DNA from: Sabethes cyaneus
Lineage: Eukaryota; Arthropoda; Insecta; Diptera; Culicidae
Direction: 5' to 3'
Assembly (NCBI RefSeq): GCF_943734655.1
Contig: NC_071355.1
Span: forward strand, 78,071,449 to 78,135,448
DNA length: 64,000 nucleotides
The notes under the pieces are model-generated. The model was not told where the DNA came from, did no database searches, and worked only from the letters and a program-made list of their open reading frames with translations. Below, piece after piece: positions 33,970-45,850 of the stretch. Positions within the stretch are counted from its first letter, which is position 1. The number at the start of each line of letters is the position of its first letter. A program made the translations under genes and the position numbers.

Positions 33970-36055
33970 TTTAATCCACCTAGTGGTGAAAGGAACCTTT
34001 GTTATACGGTCTTACTTGCTATTTGAGATATAAACCGACACGTCTTCGGAAAATAATTCATCTATTGGTTAACGTTGCATTGTGCGTTGGTTTACATAAA
34101 ATTTTTGAAAATTGAATAAGTTTACAAAATTTGAACAAAATAGAAGTACTTATAAATTTTGATAGTTCCTTTTCTCGTGAAATTGCTGAGTAAGTTGTTA
34201 CGAATGTGGATAAGTGCAAGTAAATGTAAGTTGTAAGAAGAAATATTATTCTTTCACATATACATTGCGTAGTAGAAGTCTAGCTTATAGGTTTTTGAAC
34301 TATGCATAATTTCCTGTAATGCCATTCTATTCACATCAATAAAGTTTTCGTGAATAAATTTCATCAATTTTTATTGACCTTCGGTTACTCACGCTGTTGT
34401 ATTTTGTACAACATGTGGAGGTTTTTGAATGCCATATTGTTATATAGTTACAAATCATTGTTTAACTAACGTATGTTCTTCAATAAACTTGTTATGAGCA
34501 AAACGTCAGAATTATTCGATGCATTAATACTTTAAATTGTTAGGGAAACATCAGCATAAACTGACAAAAAATCACAGGAACGAAGCAAACAGCATGTGAG
34601 GTATACCGCAATTGGCCTCAACTGGCATTTTCTCTCGTTTCTTCATATAGAAAAATGGTGTCTGTATGCAGCAAAACTATCAGCAAATGTAAAATGTTTA
34701 AAATGTATCCGTCTGTCGGTAGTCAAATAATTCGGAATCAAAATTAGGGTGTTTTTTAGATTCAAAGTTCTACAGATCCTAAACAAGCAGACATAGAGGT
34801 ATACTATATTCAGTGAAGTTGTGTATTTTTACTATTTGTACAACGTTGTAATACATGAAAACGTCATACAACAATTACAAAAAGAGCTGAAATAGAAAAC
34901 TGATTTTACAAATGCATTTTACAATAAATAAGATTTCTCTATCTTCGCTGAAGAGACAGAAGGTTACTGTCTTCAGCAAAATTTCTTGTAATAATATGCT
35001 CTAAAACATTGCAGAACACATCAATGTGTTAATAAATAAATAACAAATAACATTAATATGTTATATTGAAACTGAAGAAAAATAATTTTTTTATTTTACT
35101 TTTAGGGGAATTAGTCAAAATTTAAATTCTACCAGACGATAAAACATTCAATTTCAAAAAACTCTTCCAAAGGTTTGATAAACTTAAAACCAAGTTTTCC
35201 TAGTCAAAACTCTAGTGCGCACGTTTTCTTTGATTTTGGGCTATTGTGCGCGCGAGTAACTGTGTTACAAAAGTTAGCGCGAGTGTTCGAGGGTTAATAT
35301 CTTTTGACCGGAAAAACCAATTCTTATGAAATTTTGCATATATATTCGTAGTGCCAAAACCTCTCGTTTGACATTAAAATAATTGAAATTAGGCAAATTA
35401 ACTTGGTTAAAATCTTTATAAATTATAGTTAATTTTGGTGTGGTGAATACGGTTGCTCATAACTTTCAAACTAAACATCCAATCAAAAAACAATTCAATA
35501 GTGATCTATCCGGCTATATTACCCTTCAAATGAAACTAATAACGCATAAATCGGTTTGGACATCTCTGAGAAACAGGCGATCATTTGGACCTTGTCAAAA
35601 CTGGTTTTTTAAGCGTAACTTTTAAACTGCATATTTGTTTTTGATGAAACCTGGTAGAAAGTTTAGCGATAGCAATAGCTTTCATTTGGTACTAAGATCA
35701 TTCAAATTGGTTGTGTAGTTCCGGAAAAAACCGTGTCACGTTGTTTTCACATTTTTGCCTATAACTTTTAAATGAAACATCGTACCATGAAACAACTGAA
35801 TTGGTGATATACTAGGCATAAATACCGTTCAAACAAAAGTAATAGCGGATGAATCGGTTCAGCCATCTTCGAGAAACAGGCGATAGAAAATGAGCTGCAC
35901 ACACATACATACACACACACACACACACACATACAGACATTGCTCAATTCGTCGAACCCTATCGATTGGTATAAGACACTTGGCCCTCCGGGCCTTGGTT
36001 CTATTTCGCGTTTTTCGACCAATTTCTAAACCTTTGTTATATAGTATAACAAAGG
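33970..36055. mobile_element. 2.1 kb non-coding interspersed repeat inserted in the LINE
   Basis: It interrupts ORF2, which reads on in sense on both sides when it is removed, leaving TAAAAA as a probable 5-6-bp duplication. The left end CCTGATTTAATCCACCTAGT resembles the sequence at 55640-55660 (reverse). The right end is the palindrome CCTTTGTTATATAGTATAAC then AAAGG. Inside are diverged repeats of 'AACTTTTAAAYGAAAC' and 'GAGAAACAGGCGAT' type and a CA microsatellite (35899-35937). Similar architecture appears at 52410-52900. No protein is encoded. Confidence 0.65.
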
Positions 36056-36062
36056 TAAAAAT

Positions 36063-37253
36063 GCATGGCACAACCTAAACATCACTTTAGGACGAAAAAA
36101 TGAAGAGAAGGAATCCTTTAAACTAACAATTGATGGAAAACCTACTGTTAATGCAACAACTGTTGCTAATGAGTTCAATAAATTCTTTAGTACGATAGGA
36201 CCCCAGCTTGCTTCTACGATCAATAGCCGCAAAGATATAAACAAATTTCGGACCTTATCTCCAGTCAATGATTCTATCTTTCTACGACCCTGTACAGAAC
36301 AAGAAGTTATAGTGTTGATTAAAGAGTTGAACTCCAACAAATCAAGTCGACCGGACGATATTCCACCATCTTTCATCAAAACTCATCATATGTTCTTTGC
36401 GGTTCTGATGCGTGACGCCTTCAACGAGTGCATCGAAACAGGTAATTTTCCTTACTGTCTGAAAAATGCGAGAGTAACTCCTATCTTCAAACGCGGCAAT
36501 AAATTAGATGTGAATAACTACCGACTGATTTCAGTCCTTTCAGTCTTAAGCAAGATTCTAGAACAGCTGTTAGTTGCAAGACTTCAAAGTTTCTTACATA
36601 ACAAACGAATATTATACAATCATCAATTTGGTTTTCGAGCTGGATCGAGTACACTGACCGCAGCAAGCGAGCTAGTCGATGAAATTTTCTCAGCAATGGA
36701 TTCAAAGAAAATGATGGGAGTCCTCTTCTTAGATTTAAAAAAAGCTTTTGACACCATCGATCACGAAATACTTTTACAAAAACTTTACTATTACGGGATT
36801 CGCGGAACGGCGAATGATTTGATCAAAAGTTATCTAACTGGAAGATCTCAGTACGTACGGGCAAATGGCACACTGAGCGAACCTGCACCTTTAACTGTCG
36901 GCGTGCCGCAGGGCAGCAACTTAGGACCGCTATTGTTCCTGCTGTACATTAACGATCTTTCTAAGTTACCCCTGCGTGGAAAACCACGGATGTTCGCAAA
37001 CGATACGTCATTATCGTATCCTTGCACTGACCCATGCGTCGTTATAAATCAAATGCAAGAAGATCTGTTAATATTACAAACATATTTTGCTGAAAATCTC
37101 CTATCGCTGAATCTCCTCAAGACCGAATACATGATTTTCCAATCTCCTTGCTTAAAAATTCCGGTTCATCTTGAATTGAAGGTCAATGGTATTACCGTTC
37201 AAAAGACAGAGAAATATAAGTATCTCGGTTTGATATTTGCGGCGAGAGATTAG
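36063..37253 (+). pseudogene. CR1/L2-like LINE ORF2, reverse transcriptase
   Basis: After the insertion the frame reads DGKPTVNATTVANEFNKFFS, then the RT: NARVTPIFKRGNK, ISVLSVLSKILEQLL, NHQFGFRAGSST, MGVLFLDLKKAFDTIDH, VGVPQGSNLGPLLFLLYIND and the catalytic box MFANDTSL. The usual box is FADD; here the first Asp is Asn (AAC at 36999-37001), expected to abolish activity. LSLNLLKTEYMIF then KYLGLIF follow. A frameshift with loss of about 12 codons at 37245 ends the frame. Confidence 0.9.
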
Positions 37254-37791
37254 TTCAACATGTGGTTTACTCTGGAAGATAGCTAAATTTATTCCTACCA
37301 AACAGTTAGTCACTGTCTACTATGCTTTGGTTCAGTCTAAACTGCAGTACCTAGTGTCTATCTGGGGAACGGCGAGCAGAACTTCCTTACATTCCCTACA
37401 AGTAACGCAGAACCGTAGTTTAAGGGCTGTATATAAGAAACCACCGCTTTTCTCGACAGCTGAGTTATTTCGTCAAACCGATCGGTCCATATTACCTGTG
37501 TCCGGCCTTCGTGACCTGCAATGCCTAGTACAGCTAAAAAGCCTTATGACGAATCCAATCGCCCACCACAATATTACGTTTCGGAACCCAAGCCATAGAT
37601 ATGCGCTAAGAACCCAAAATAACTTGACCTTAAGTCGGCCAAATACCGAAATGGGCAAAAAGTCTTTCCTTTACTACGCGACAAAAACCTACAATAGTTT
37701 ACCAAACAACCTTAAAGAACTAACCAGCCTGATAAGTTTCAAAAACGCCATAAAATCGCAAATTCGAACAAAAATGCACACTTATCTCTAA
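37237..37791 (+). pseudogene. CR1/L2-like LINE ORF2, C-terminal part after frameshift
   Basis: In the +1 frame: CGLLWKIAKFIPTKQLVTVY, YALVQSKLQYLVSIWG, LQVTQNRSLRAVYKKP and a C-terminus SLISFKNAIKSQIRTKMHTY with TAA at 37789. This is the thumb and tail region of the same ORF2. The LINE's 3' end probably lies shortly after, before the C-rich stretch at 37930. Confidence 0.85.
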
Positions 37792-38039
37792 GCAGACCGC
37801 CTGGATGCCACATTAAACCTGTTGTTTCACTCCCCCTTAAAAGAGAGATATCTCACTGGGGGCGCCAATTTGACATCGATTGATACGACAAATACGTAAT
37901 ATATTTTGTTCATCTACTTTTTATTTTCACGTCATCCACCGCCATACCGCCACAAAACTGCTGCCGCACCACCGCACCGCCTCAAACCCACCGTCCCGCC
38001 ACCGCTACAAACTCGCCAGTTTATCAAATTACAAACTAT

Positions 38040-38680
38040 GAACAAACTATCTTTTCTGTTCTGCTGTTTTCCAGTCCTGTTTTCGCCTTTTGTTCCGTTT
38101 TTCTCGTTTTCTGTGCCATTTTCTTGGTTTAACCTTTTTATGCTTTTTCTACCACGCGTGTCCTGTTTTATTGTTCCACTTTTCTTCATTTCCTGTTCCA
38201 TTTTTTCTTATCTTCAGTCCAGTTTTTCCTCATGTTTTCCACACGTTTTTTAGTATTTTCTTTCCCGTTTTCAGTTTTTTCTTCTCTTTTTTCTTAATTT
38301 CGTTTCCAGTTTTCGTATTTTTCTCACATTTTAAATCCTTTTCTTATCGTTTTTCATCTTCGTCTAGCGTTTTCCTCTTTTTGAAGCCCTGTGTTTCCGT
38401 CTTTTCTATCTCTTCATTCGGTTTTAATTTTTTTTCCTTGTTCACTCCGGTTTTCCGGTTTTTCATCTCCCGTTTTCTGCTCTTTCTTCTCCATTTGCCC
38501 ATGTTCCGTCTTTTATATCTCGTTTGACTTCTTCCCTTTTTTCTTGTTTCTTCTATAGGTTTTCTTTTCTCTTTCTCTTGTTATTGTTTTTCCCCTTTTG
38601 GTTTCTCTTATTTTCTGTTCTGTATTCCCTTTCTTGTCTCGTTTTCCCTCTTTTTCGACTTCACTTTTCCTTTTTTTCTG
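38040..38680. repeat. Pyrimidine-rich degenerate satellite block
   Basis: Like 8806-10255: CCAGTTTTTCC, TTTTCTGTTCTG and CCGTTTTTCTCGTTTT variants. It is preceded (37930-38025) by a C-rich run of CCRCC words. Confidence 0.7.
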
Positions 38681-38682
38681 TA

Positions 38683-39037
38683 TGGACTCATCACTGCGAC
38701 GACCAGTATCGTTGATGTATTGTGATACCGCCCGGGTGTTTGCTGTGTAACCCGCACTGCATTACACCTCGTTCCACGTGACAGCGAGCAGTCCCCAATT
38801 ATAGCCATCCCTGGCGTGGCAAAAACAGTGCATTTTACTATAAGGGTCTCATATTTGCACTGTCAATGGGCCATATCGGGATAATATAGGATTCAGCATG
38901 AAGGAAGGGTGATGAGGGGCCAAGAATAAACCCATGCTAAGGTCATTTTGACATCGAATGGCCTGATTCTACTAAGATTCGAACCTATGACCATTCGCTT
39001 GTCAAAGCAGATTCGGTAACCTTGCGGCTACAGAGCC
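38683..39037 (-). mobile_element. SINE family S2 (tRNA-like head), internally deleted copy
   Basis: On the minus strand it starts GGGGGCTCTGTAGCCGCAAG, with a B box ATAGGTTCGAATCTTAG about 50 bp on. It continues through AGCATGGGTTTATTCTTGG, GCTATAATTGGGG and GTAATGCAGTGCGGGTTAC to AGTGATGAGTCCATAC. Relative to the copy at 42672-43164 about 120 bp of the 3' half are missing. It lies between two pyrimidine blocks. Confidence 0.75.
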
Positions 39038-39039
39038 CC

Positions 39040-39450
39040 CCTTCTTTTTTCCTTCCCGCTGTTTTTAATTTTTCTGTGCCCTCTTCTTCTCCTTCTCTTC
39101 TCTTGTTACACTACAACAAATACTTTTGTCTTCTCCCTTTGCTTCGTCGTTCGCTTTCTAACTTTTCTATCTAGTTCTTCGTTTTCATCTGTTTCGGTCT
39201 CTTATCTTATTATGTCCTATTTTATGTCTCCTCTTATTATGTCCTGTTTTCCAGTGTTTTCTTCTATTTTTCCTCCTTATATCTTGTTTTTTTCCTCTTT
39301 TGTCCCATTTATCCTCTATTTCTGTAAAGTTTATCCTTAATTTTTTCATGTTTCTTTTACGGTTCTTTCTTCTTTTCTCTTCTGTTCTACATCCTGTTTC
39401 TGTCCAGCCTGCACGTTTTTTCTTGATTACTTCTTTTTCTCTCCCATTTT
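39040..39450. repeat. Pyrimidine-rich degenerate satellite block
   Basis: Variants of TCCTGTTTTCC and TTTTCTTCTTTTCTC; continues the block interrupted by the S2 SINE. Confidence 0.65.
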
Positions 39451-39699
39451 CTCTTGTCATGAAAATTTACTAACATTTTTATAAGAAACTACGTTTGGTC
39501 TACAATGTTTGGTTCATGAGATATTAACTTTTTGAATTAGGTAAATTGTGAATTAGGGAACATCGAGTTATAACTCACAAACAACAAAAAATGTTTTCAT
39601 GAAAATTTTATCATTAAAAAACTAGACAAACTAGAAATAATCCCTGTCACAGAATTTAATTTTGCGACTTTTCTTTAAAGTTTTCAGCCATCACTTAAC

Positions 39700-39910
39700 T
39701 TGAAATTGGACGTAAGAAAGGAAATGAGTTGATTTCAAATTGGCTTTGAAACTAGTATGGTTGAAGTTGGATTTAAAATCGAAGCTGAAACTAGACTTAA
39801 AATTGGACTTGAGATTGAAATGAATTTAGAATTAAATTTCAACTTGAAATTGAGCTTAGGTTAGGCTTGGAACTATACTTGAAATTTAATTTATAACTGG
39901 AATTGAACGC
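39700..39910. repeat. Degenerate 12-bp satellite block
   Basis: GAAATTGGACGTA, AAATTGGACTTG, GAAATTGAGCTTA and similar words about 12 bp apart. Further traces at 40085-40130 and 40270-40350. Confidence 0.6.
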
Positions 39911-39929
39911 AGAAGCAAAACGAGACACA

Positions 39930-40010
39930 GAGGAGCGCGGCGTGTTCGATGATTAGACCAAGTGGAGCAAGACCTGGAAAGTGTGAAACATTCGAGAAGT
40001 TGAAGCCATG
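39930..40010 (+). pseudogene. RTE C-terminal fragment
   Basis: One frame reads LDQVEQDLESV after a basic residue run, similar to RWLDQVESDLRLL near the end of the RTE at 60573-61034. Only a few dozen codons remain. Confidence 0.35.
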
Positions 40011-40350
40011 AACTGAGTTTGTTGGCAGAACATTGTTATGCAGATGACATCCTAAAGGACATCGCACCAGGATAGGAAGGAACTGTAATTTAAATTGGAC
40101 TTGAAACTGGATTTATTATTATGCAATTAATTTACTTATCGCAAAAATACTAACTGATTAAACTAAAAACTACGCACTTCTGAGTTACAGAAATTATTTT
40201 ATTTTTCAATAATTTTTTACAGAAAAGGTGGCGTGGGGCACGTGCCCAGTGTGCCCTAGCCTGGACACGCCAGTGTTCGAAATTGTATTTGGAATTGAAC
40301 TTAGAACTACACTTTACTTTGGATTTTAAATCCGGACTTAAATCTAGAAC

Positions 40351-40956
40351 TATTTTTACTCTGTTTACTTCGTGCAAAAATAGTGAGAGATTAAATTAAA
40401 AACTGCGCACTTCTAGGTTTCAGAAACGATTTTGTTTATAGTATATTTCAAATAGAATGTGGGTCACATACCCGCAGTGTGTCCCAAACCTGAACACGCC
40501 AGTGTTTGTCGTGCCACAAACTGGAAGAGAATGTTTACGATTTGAAATCTACCTCTTCCGCGATAGTATGTTTCCCACTGCAAACATGCCAAACTCGTAA
40601 ATATTTCAGGTGAGCCTGAAACAACCACTCACATCGTAGGACCATGTTCTCTTACCTATAATAATTCAACAAGCGAGGGACTTTTTACTCGAAGAGCAAT
40701 GTTTTGTTGGAGACTATTATCATAGAAAAGCTCTTGTTTACAACGTTTACAATACGTGTTTAAAAAGTTTTATAATGATAATAAAATTATTAATTTATTC
40801 GCTTATACAGCGATGCAAAAAAATTGGCAAGCTTCGTTCGAAAGCTTCTTTGAAAGATCTATGATTTGCTCTTCTCCAGCCACAAGCTTAAGACGATCTA
40901 TCAATATGTTATGTTTCTGTGCCATTGTAAGATTTTGATGCCCAGCATTAGCAGCA
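40351..40956. other. No gene seen
   Basis: AT-rich DNA with frames of at most about 80 codons on either strand. The hAT-like MITE at 40965 lies in its right part. Confidence 0.4.
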
Positions 40957-40964
40957 TAAACCGT

Positions 40965-41337
40965 CAGGCCTGGTATGCACTTTTTGCTTCGTTTTGCACT
41001 TTGCGCCTCAGTCAAACCGAATTCGAAGAAAAGCAGTGTATAGGGCATTTGTAGAGTAAGTTATTGTCTAAAATATTGGTGAAGAAAGTATAGTTTTATC
41101 TTTTGTATTTATGGCGTTATGCAAATACGAAAAAAGATAGCTCTTTTTGCTACCAACGACATTGCGGGCCTATAGCGTCTTAAATACAAAAGTTAAAACT
41201 ATACTTTCCTCAGCATTATTGTAGATAATAACTGTCTCTACGATTGCCCTATACACTACTTTGTCGAATTCCGTTTGACTGAAGCGCTGTAATCAAAAGT
41301 CCAAAAACGAAGCAAAAAGTGCATTCCAAGCCCGTTA
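40965..41337. mobile_element. hAT-like foldback MITE, 373 bp
   Basis: TAAACCGT stands on both sides (40957-40964 and 41338-41345), an 8-bp duplication typical of hAT. Arms of about 160 bp are inverted copies: CAGGCCTGGTATGCACTTTT at the left and, complemented, GGGCTTGGAATGCACTTTTT at the right. Shared inner blocks are CAGTCAAACSGAATTCGA and GTATAGTTTTA. No coding content. Confidence 0.85.
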
Positions 41338-41345
41338 TAAACCGT

Positions 41346-42209
41346 TAATAAAAAATTACAGTATAATCATTTTCAGACATTTTTTTCCAACAAGCATTTA
41401 CAATCAGTTCTGTACCTACTCAATTTATGTATGATTGAAAAAAAATTTTCTTTTTTTCTGTAAAGAAAACAAAGCATAAAACGCAAAGCATCGGCATTGT
41501 AATTTATTGCATTTATGATAAGTAAAAAACACTTTAGAATCTAAAATAAAAATGAAAATAAACAATGAGGCAACTGCATTGTTAAAACAGGTTTAAAAGA
41601 ATAATATAGAGTAATTTCAGTTGACGAAATAAGCAGCGTAATGCGTCCGTGAAGAGATCCATCGAAATGTATTATGCCCCGAAGCTTTTAGATAGATAAT
41701 TTCAACTGTTCAGTAGGAAAACCTTCGTTTTAAGCAATTACAGATGAAATGAGTAAACAGTTCAACTGAGTCATTTCCGATTTGAATGAGAATTTAAACA
41801 TGTTGTCATTGAATTAAATAATTTTTCTTTCACAAATCCATTGACCGTTGCGAGTGAAGACTAATTTTTAAAAAATAACTAAAACCAGTTGTACCTAGCG
41901 GAGTCGTACATGTACAAAATGTGAATATTTGAAGGTTTTTCGGAATTTATTTTTATATTTCTGTTAACTTATCTTCCATTTCGAAGGTTCTTATGAAGGG
42001 ATCAAAGTGTTTGATGCGAAAAATGGTTAATCGGATGAACTGAAAAATCTCGTTAAATAGACCAAAAATATATCGGGTTGTGCCATGGCAGGTGGGAAAC
42101 CAACCAAGGTCGTAATGTGATACATCTACACCACCATCATCTTCTATTAGGTTTATTAGACAACCTAGTTTTGTTTCACTCTTCCACTTTTGCCATTCCA
42201 CGCACTTAC
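41346..42209. other. No gene seen
   Basis: AT-rich; only short frames, no recognised repeat. Confidence 0.4.
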
Positions 42210-42414
42210 CCATCAACGATATTGTTTTTGTGTGACTGCACTTTGTTTCTGCCGCAGAGAAGATAGATTGTTATCAACAATTCGGTCAATACGGAAGCAA
42301 CAGGCAGTGCGTTGCCGATAGACGCTCCGGCAAATCTAGTGATTTGCCACCACCGGATGTGTTTCTCTGCGGCAGAAACAAAGGGCAGTCACACAAAAAC
42401 AATATCGTTGATGG
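42210..42414. mobile_element. Foldback MITE with 52-bp arms
   Basis: Arms 42210-42261 and 42363-42414 are inverted copies with one mismatch, starting CCATCAACGATATTG and ending CTGCCGCAGAGAA. A second inverted pair (TTGCCG.. and ..CGGCAA) lies inside. No clear target duplication. Confidence 0.7.
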
Positions 42415-42559
42415 AAAAGTTTTGACAATTCGACATGGGATTTCGTGTAAGTGCGAACTGGTTTAAAAATCATTTCTAGTTTCGTAGTCGTGAATAGAAA
42501 TGGGATGCTTCATTTTGGTGATAGTGACGCTTTCAGTGATCGAATATGCAGGCTTTTGA

Positions 42560-43525
42560 TAGAGTTTTGCAGTTTGTAAACAGTTCTGTTCGGTTCATTT
42601 TTTCACAGTTCAACTTAAAAAAGTGGCTCCGAGATATTTATTATTCTGAAAGCACTGTGGCGCGAGTAATTTTTTCCATGTGTGAACTCATCACTGCGAC
42701 CAGTATAGTTGATCTGTAGTGATATCTCCCGGGTGTTTGCTGTATGGCCTGCACTGCATTACTTTTGCCATATTCGCTATTGAGTGAGCGATATGCTTAT
42801 TAAGTTTTATGCGTGCTTGTGTGTAATGGGGTTTACCCTTCCTTCAAGGCTGCTTTATTTTACTTTACTTTACTTTACCTGCTCGTTCCTCGTTGCCAGT
42901 CTTATCCCATATTATAGCCCTCCCTGGCGAGGAATCTGCGTCCCTCTGACCAGTGCACTTAACTATAAAAGCGACTTTTGCACTTTCATTAGGTTTTATC
43001 GAGTGATGTAGAATTCAGGAAAGAAGGAAGGGTAAATGAGAGGTCTGAGAATAAACCCATGCTAAAGTCACTTGACATCGACTGGCCTGATTCAACTAAG
43101 ATTTGAACCCACGACCATTCGCTTGTCAAAGCAGATTCGGTAACGTTGCGGCTACGGAACCCCCGGCGCGAATGATTAAAAACTACGAGACAACTATTAC
43201 GATTGCCCACAAAGTGCAAATCAATAATCCGAGTGGAAACTTTGATCACCAACTGCGGTTGAAGATCATTCAGAAAGTCAAGGATGATCCCAACATTTCC
43301 ATGATTTGGCGAAAAACCTGAATACTGTCCGCTGTACGGCGCAACGAGTTTGGCACCGGGATACAAGTATAACCGAACAAATAGACAACCCAATCAAAGC
43401 CTACGCTTTACGACCAGGCGCCTTGCTCCACAATGAAACTTTTCGAAAATTTAAGATTTGGCAAGAAATCTGTTTCTATGGTAAAAATACCAGCGTTTTT
43501 GTGACGGATAAGACCACGCCTCCCA
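42560..43525 (+). pseudogene. Tc1/mariner transposase relic split by an S2 SINE
   Basis: Left of the SINE the frame reads LRDIYYSESTVARVI; right of it, ARMIKNYETTITIAHKVQIN, NPSGNFDHQLRLKIIQKVKD and, after a frameshift, KNLNTVRCTAQRVWHR. After a deletion of the first catalytic part come FRKFKIWQEICFYGKN and FVTDKT. These match the paired helix-turn-helix domain and the middle of the DDE domain seen in the relic at 13610-14300. Non-functional. Confidence 0.7.
42672..43164 (-). mobile_element. SINE family S2, most complete copy (493 bp)
   Basis: On the minus strand it starts GGGGGTTCCGTAGCCGCAAC (A box region), has the B-box-like GGGTTCAAATC (B box with one change), and ends ...GTGATGAGTTCACACATGG with a short A run. 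A target duplication GGCGCGAGTAATT (42659-42671) and GGCGCGAATGATT (43165-43177, two differences) lies inside the mariner reading frame. TTTAC repeats occur near 42855-42880. Confidence 0.8.
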
Positions 43526-43552
43526 GTTGACCTCGAAGTACGATACTAATCT

Positions 43553-43680
43553 AATAAGCCACTCGTGGTATGTTCGAGGCACGGCTGGGAGAGGCTGTTA
43601 TTATCAATAGGATCCTAACACTTGCCCCGCAATTATCCTGTACTCTAATAGCTGGCTGCGAAGCCTATGGTATAAAAATC
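43553..43680 (+). mobile_element. SINE S1 copy, 5' truncated
   Basis: CTCGTGGTATGTTCGAGGCA keeps the B-box area; CCCCGCAATTATCCTGTACT and AATAGCTGGCTGCGAAG match the S1 body. Confidence 0.7.
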
Positions 43681-43689
43681 TGACACCCT

Positions 43690-44535
43690 TAGTAACTTCA
43701 GTCTCGGACTGCATGGAAGCCAGGCCCAATATAGACGTTCCATATGAGGTGATTGAAACAGATCGCTCAATGTGGAATAATGGAGGGCCAGATCTTCCAT
43801 CTGGAACTATCTGTTTTTTTACAGATGGTTCAAAAATGTGGGCCTGCACAGGCTCCGGAGTCTACGGACCCAGCATCAGGGAAACTATCTCATTAGGAAA
43901 GTGGCCCACCGTTTTTCAAGCAGAAGTATATGCCATATACATCTGTGCGACGATATGCTTGAAACGAAAGTACAGGCATGCGAAAATCGATATCTTCACG
44001 GACAGCCAAGCAGCACTACTGGCACTCAAGTCCGCCAAATGCGTGGCCAAATTAGTTTGGGAGTGCAGCACAGCATTGAGGGAACTCTCCCGCCAAAACA
44101 AAGTTTTATTACTTTGGGTGCCCGGTCACTGCGGAATCGAGGGCAATGAATTTGCTGACAACCTGGCAAGACAAGCATCAGCTCAGCAATTTATTGGTCC
44201 TGAACCGTTTCTGGGCACTTCCACATCCGCCGTAAAAGGCGAATTGATGCCATGGGAAAAGCTAGAAATAGTATCCCGTTGGAATCAAACACAGGGTTGT
44301 AGACAAGCTAAACAGTTTATCTACCCAAACCCTGCAGTAGCTAAAAAAACTACTCCATTTAACTCGTAGTTAAACTACGCACGATCACGGGACTCCTAAC
44401 AGGACACAGCCCCGCTCTTTATCATTTAAAGAATATCAGCAAGGTATCATCCGACACCTGCCGGTTTTGTAACTCTGAACCTGAAAGTTCAGCGCATCTG
44501 CTCTGCTATTGCGGAGCTCTTGCATTATCAAAAAA
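43690..44535 (+). pseudogene. RNase H domain of a LOA/I/Jockey-group LINE (5' truncated)
   Basis: Frame 43713-44369 (218 codons) shows the ribonuclease H core in order: CFFTDGSK (first Asp), QAEVYAIYI (Glu), IDIFTDSQAAL (second Asp) and LLWVPGHCGIEGNEFADNLA (His and last Asp). All four acidic residues are present. After a frameshift near 44370 a zinc-knuckle-like end follows (CRFCNSEPESSAHLLCYC, C-x2-C-x8-H-x3-C). Only the 3' end of the element survives; no RT. An RNase H plus CCHC-like tail fits LOA-group elements such as mosquito Lian. Confidence 0.8.
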
Positions 44536-45359
44536 AAATGATATAAAAACAGAAGGTCAAGTTTCGATAACGGAATGTAGCACCTAGGCTTTGCTTAGCT
44601 TTGCTAAGACCACGAATTAGGAAGAATACAAGAGGGACCTTGTAGGCACAAGCAATTGGTCGTGACTTCCCAGCTAGCATCAACTCGTATATCAATGTAC
44701 GAAAATTATCGTAAATATCTCTTGACAATTTCGAAATCGTAACTAGAGCTTGATAAAGTGGGTCGAAGTTGATTTTCTATCGTATATAATGGTAATAACT
44801 GACAAAAAAAATGACTGACTGACTGGCAAAATTATATAGCAGTACGCTTATAAGTCGCGCTTAAACGGATATTCACCTTTATTCTTGTTTACAGCCGTAT
44901 CCTGCATTCGTACGAATAGTTTGTTTCAAACGAATCGGGAAGCACTATTCTCATATTCGAATGAACAAAAGGAAGGGGTGTTCGAAGGAAAACAAGGATA
45001 AGGGTGATTATCGTAACGCTCAAAATTATTCATAATCAAGTATATCGTCTCCAAAATATACGGATACGCCAATTTTGCGCATCAAATACGATTTATTAGC
45101 ACGTATATCTGTTCGTAATGCTGATGTTTATCTTTTATATACGGGTCATTCCATTCCGAGTTATTCATGATAGTATGTGTACAACATTTTTTTGCAATAA
45201 CTTGAAATTTTGGGGGTGTTAGGATGATGTCATATGTGTTTTAATGATGTACTAGGTGCGACTAACAACGTACACTAGGTCACTTGCAAAGTATATTGAA
45301 AAAAATTTTGTCACACCATGTAATTTTTTACAGTGTATAACTTTTTCTAAAGATGAGAA
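44536..45359. other. No gene seen
   Basis: AT-rich with short frames; nothing recognised. Confidence 0.4.
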
Positions 45360-45480
45360 GTTTTGCTGTATCATTCGTAGTTACGGTGCTATAATGCTAG
45401 TACCTCATGTTCATTTAATTAGTTACCAATGAGGTACTAGCATTGTAGCTCCGTAAAACTACAAAAGATGCAGCAAATAT
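45360..45480. repeat. Imperfect hairpin, about 50-bp arms
   Basis: CTATAATGCTAGTACCTCAT and its inverted counterpart ATGAGGTACTAGCATTGTAG, with TTTTGCTGTATCATT against ATGCAGCAAATA at the tips, flank a loop of about 20 nt. It may be an eroded MITE. Confidence 0.55.
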
Positions 45481-45504
45481 TTATTCAGCAGAATTGTATA
45501 ATAA

Positions 45505-45850
45505 GGCGATTACAAATATTTAAAAAAGTTTTTGTCCCTCCGGTGTTGGGCCACTAAAGAGGGGGGGGCGAAAAAAAACAAAGAGAATTTTTTAATCGAC
45601 CAAAAAAAAATGGATTTTAGGCATTTTTACTTAAAGTTTAAACGTGAAAACCAAATCTATTCTTGCTTTTAATAAATACGTTGTTATTTTTCATCCAAAA
45701 ATTTACGAACAAAAAGACAAAAACGAAAGAAAATTTTTTTGACCGAGTTTCGGAAATTCCACTGTTTGAACTTCCATTTCTATTTCGTGCTAGAAGCGTT
45801 AACTCAACTCGTACACTCATTTTTCGAGTTATTCAGGCTGTAGAGCCCAC
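45505..45850 (-). mobile_element. Harbinger-like MITE copy 3, truncated
   Basis: TAA at 45502-45504 precedes GGCGATTACAAATATTT. The body matches the complement of 46693-47153 until GAGCCCAC at 45850, after which homology stops; about 110 bp of one end are lost. Confidence 0.75.

Noticed and set aside
43713..44369. Cellular RNase H gene
   Set aside because: Position after a SINE fragment, the frameshift and the CCHC-like tail fit the 3' end of a LINE.
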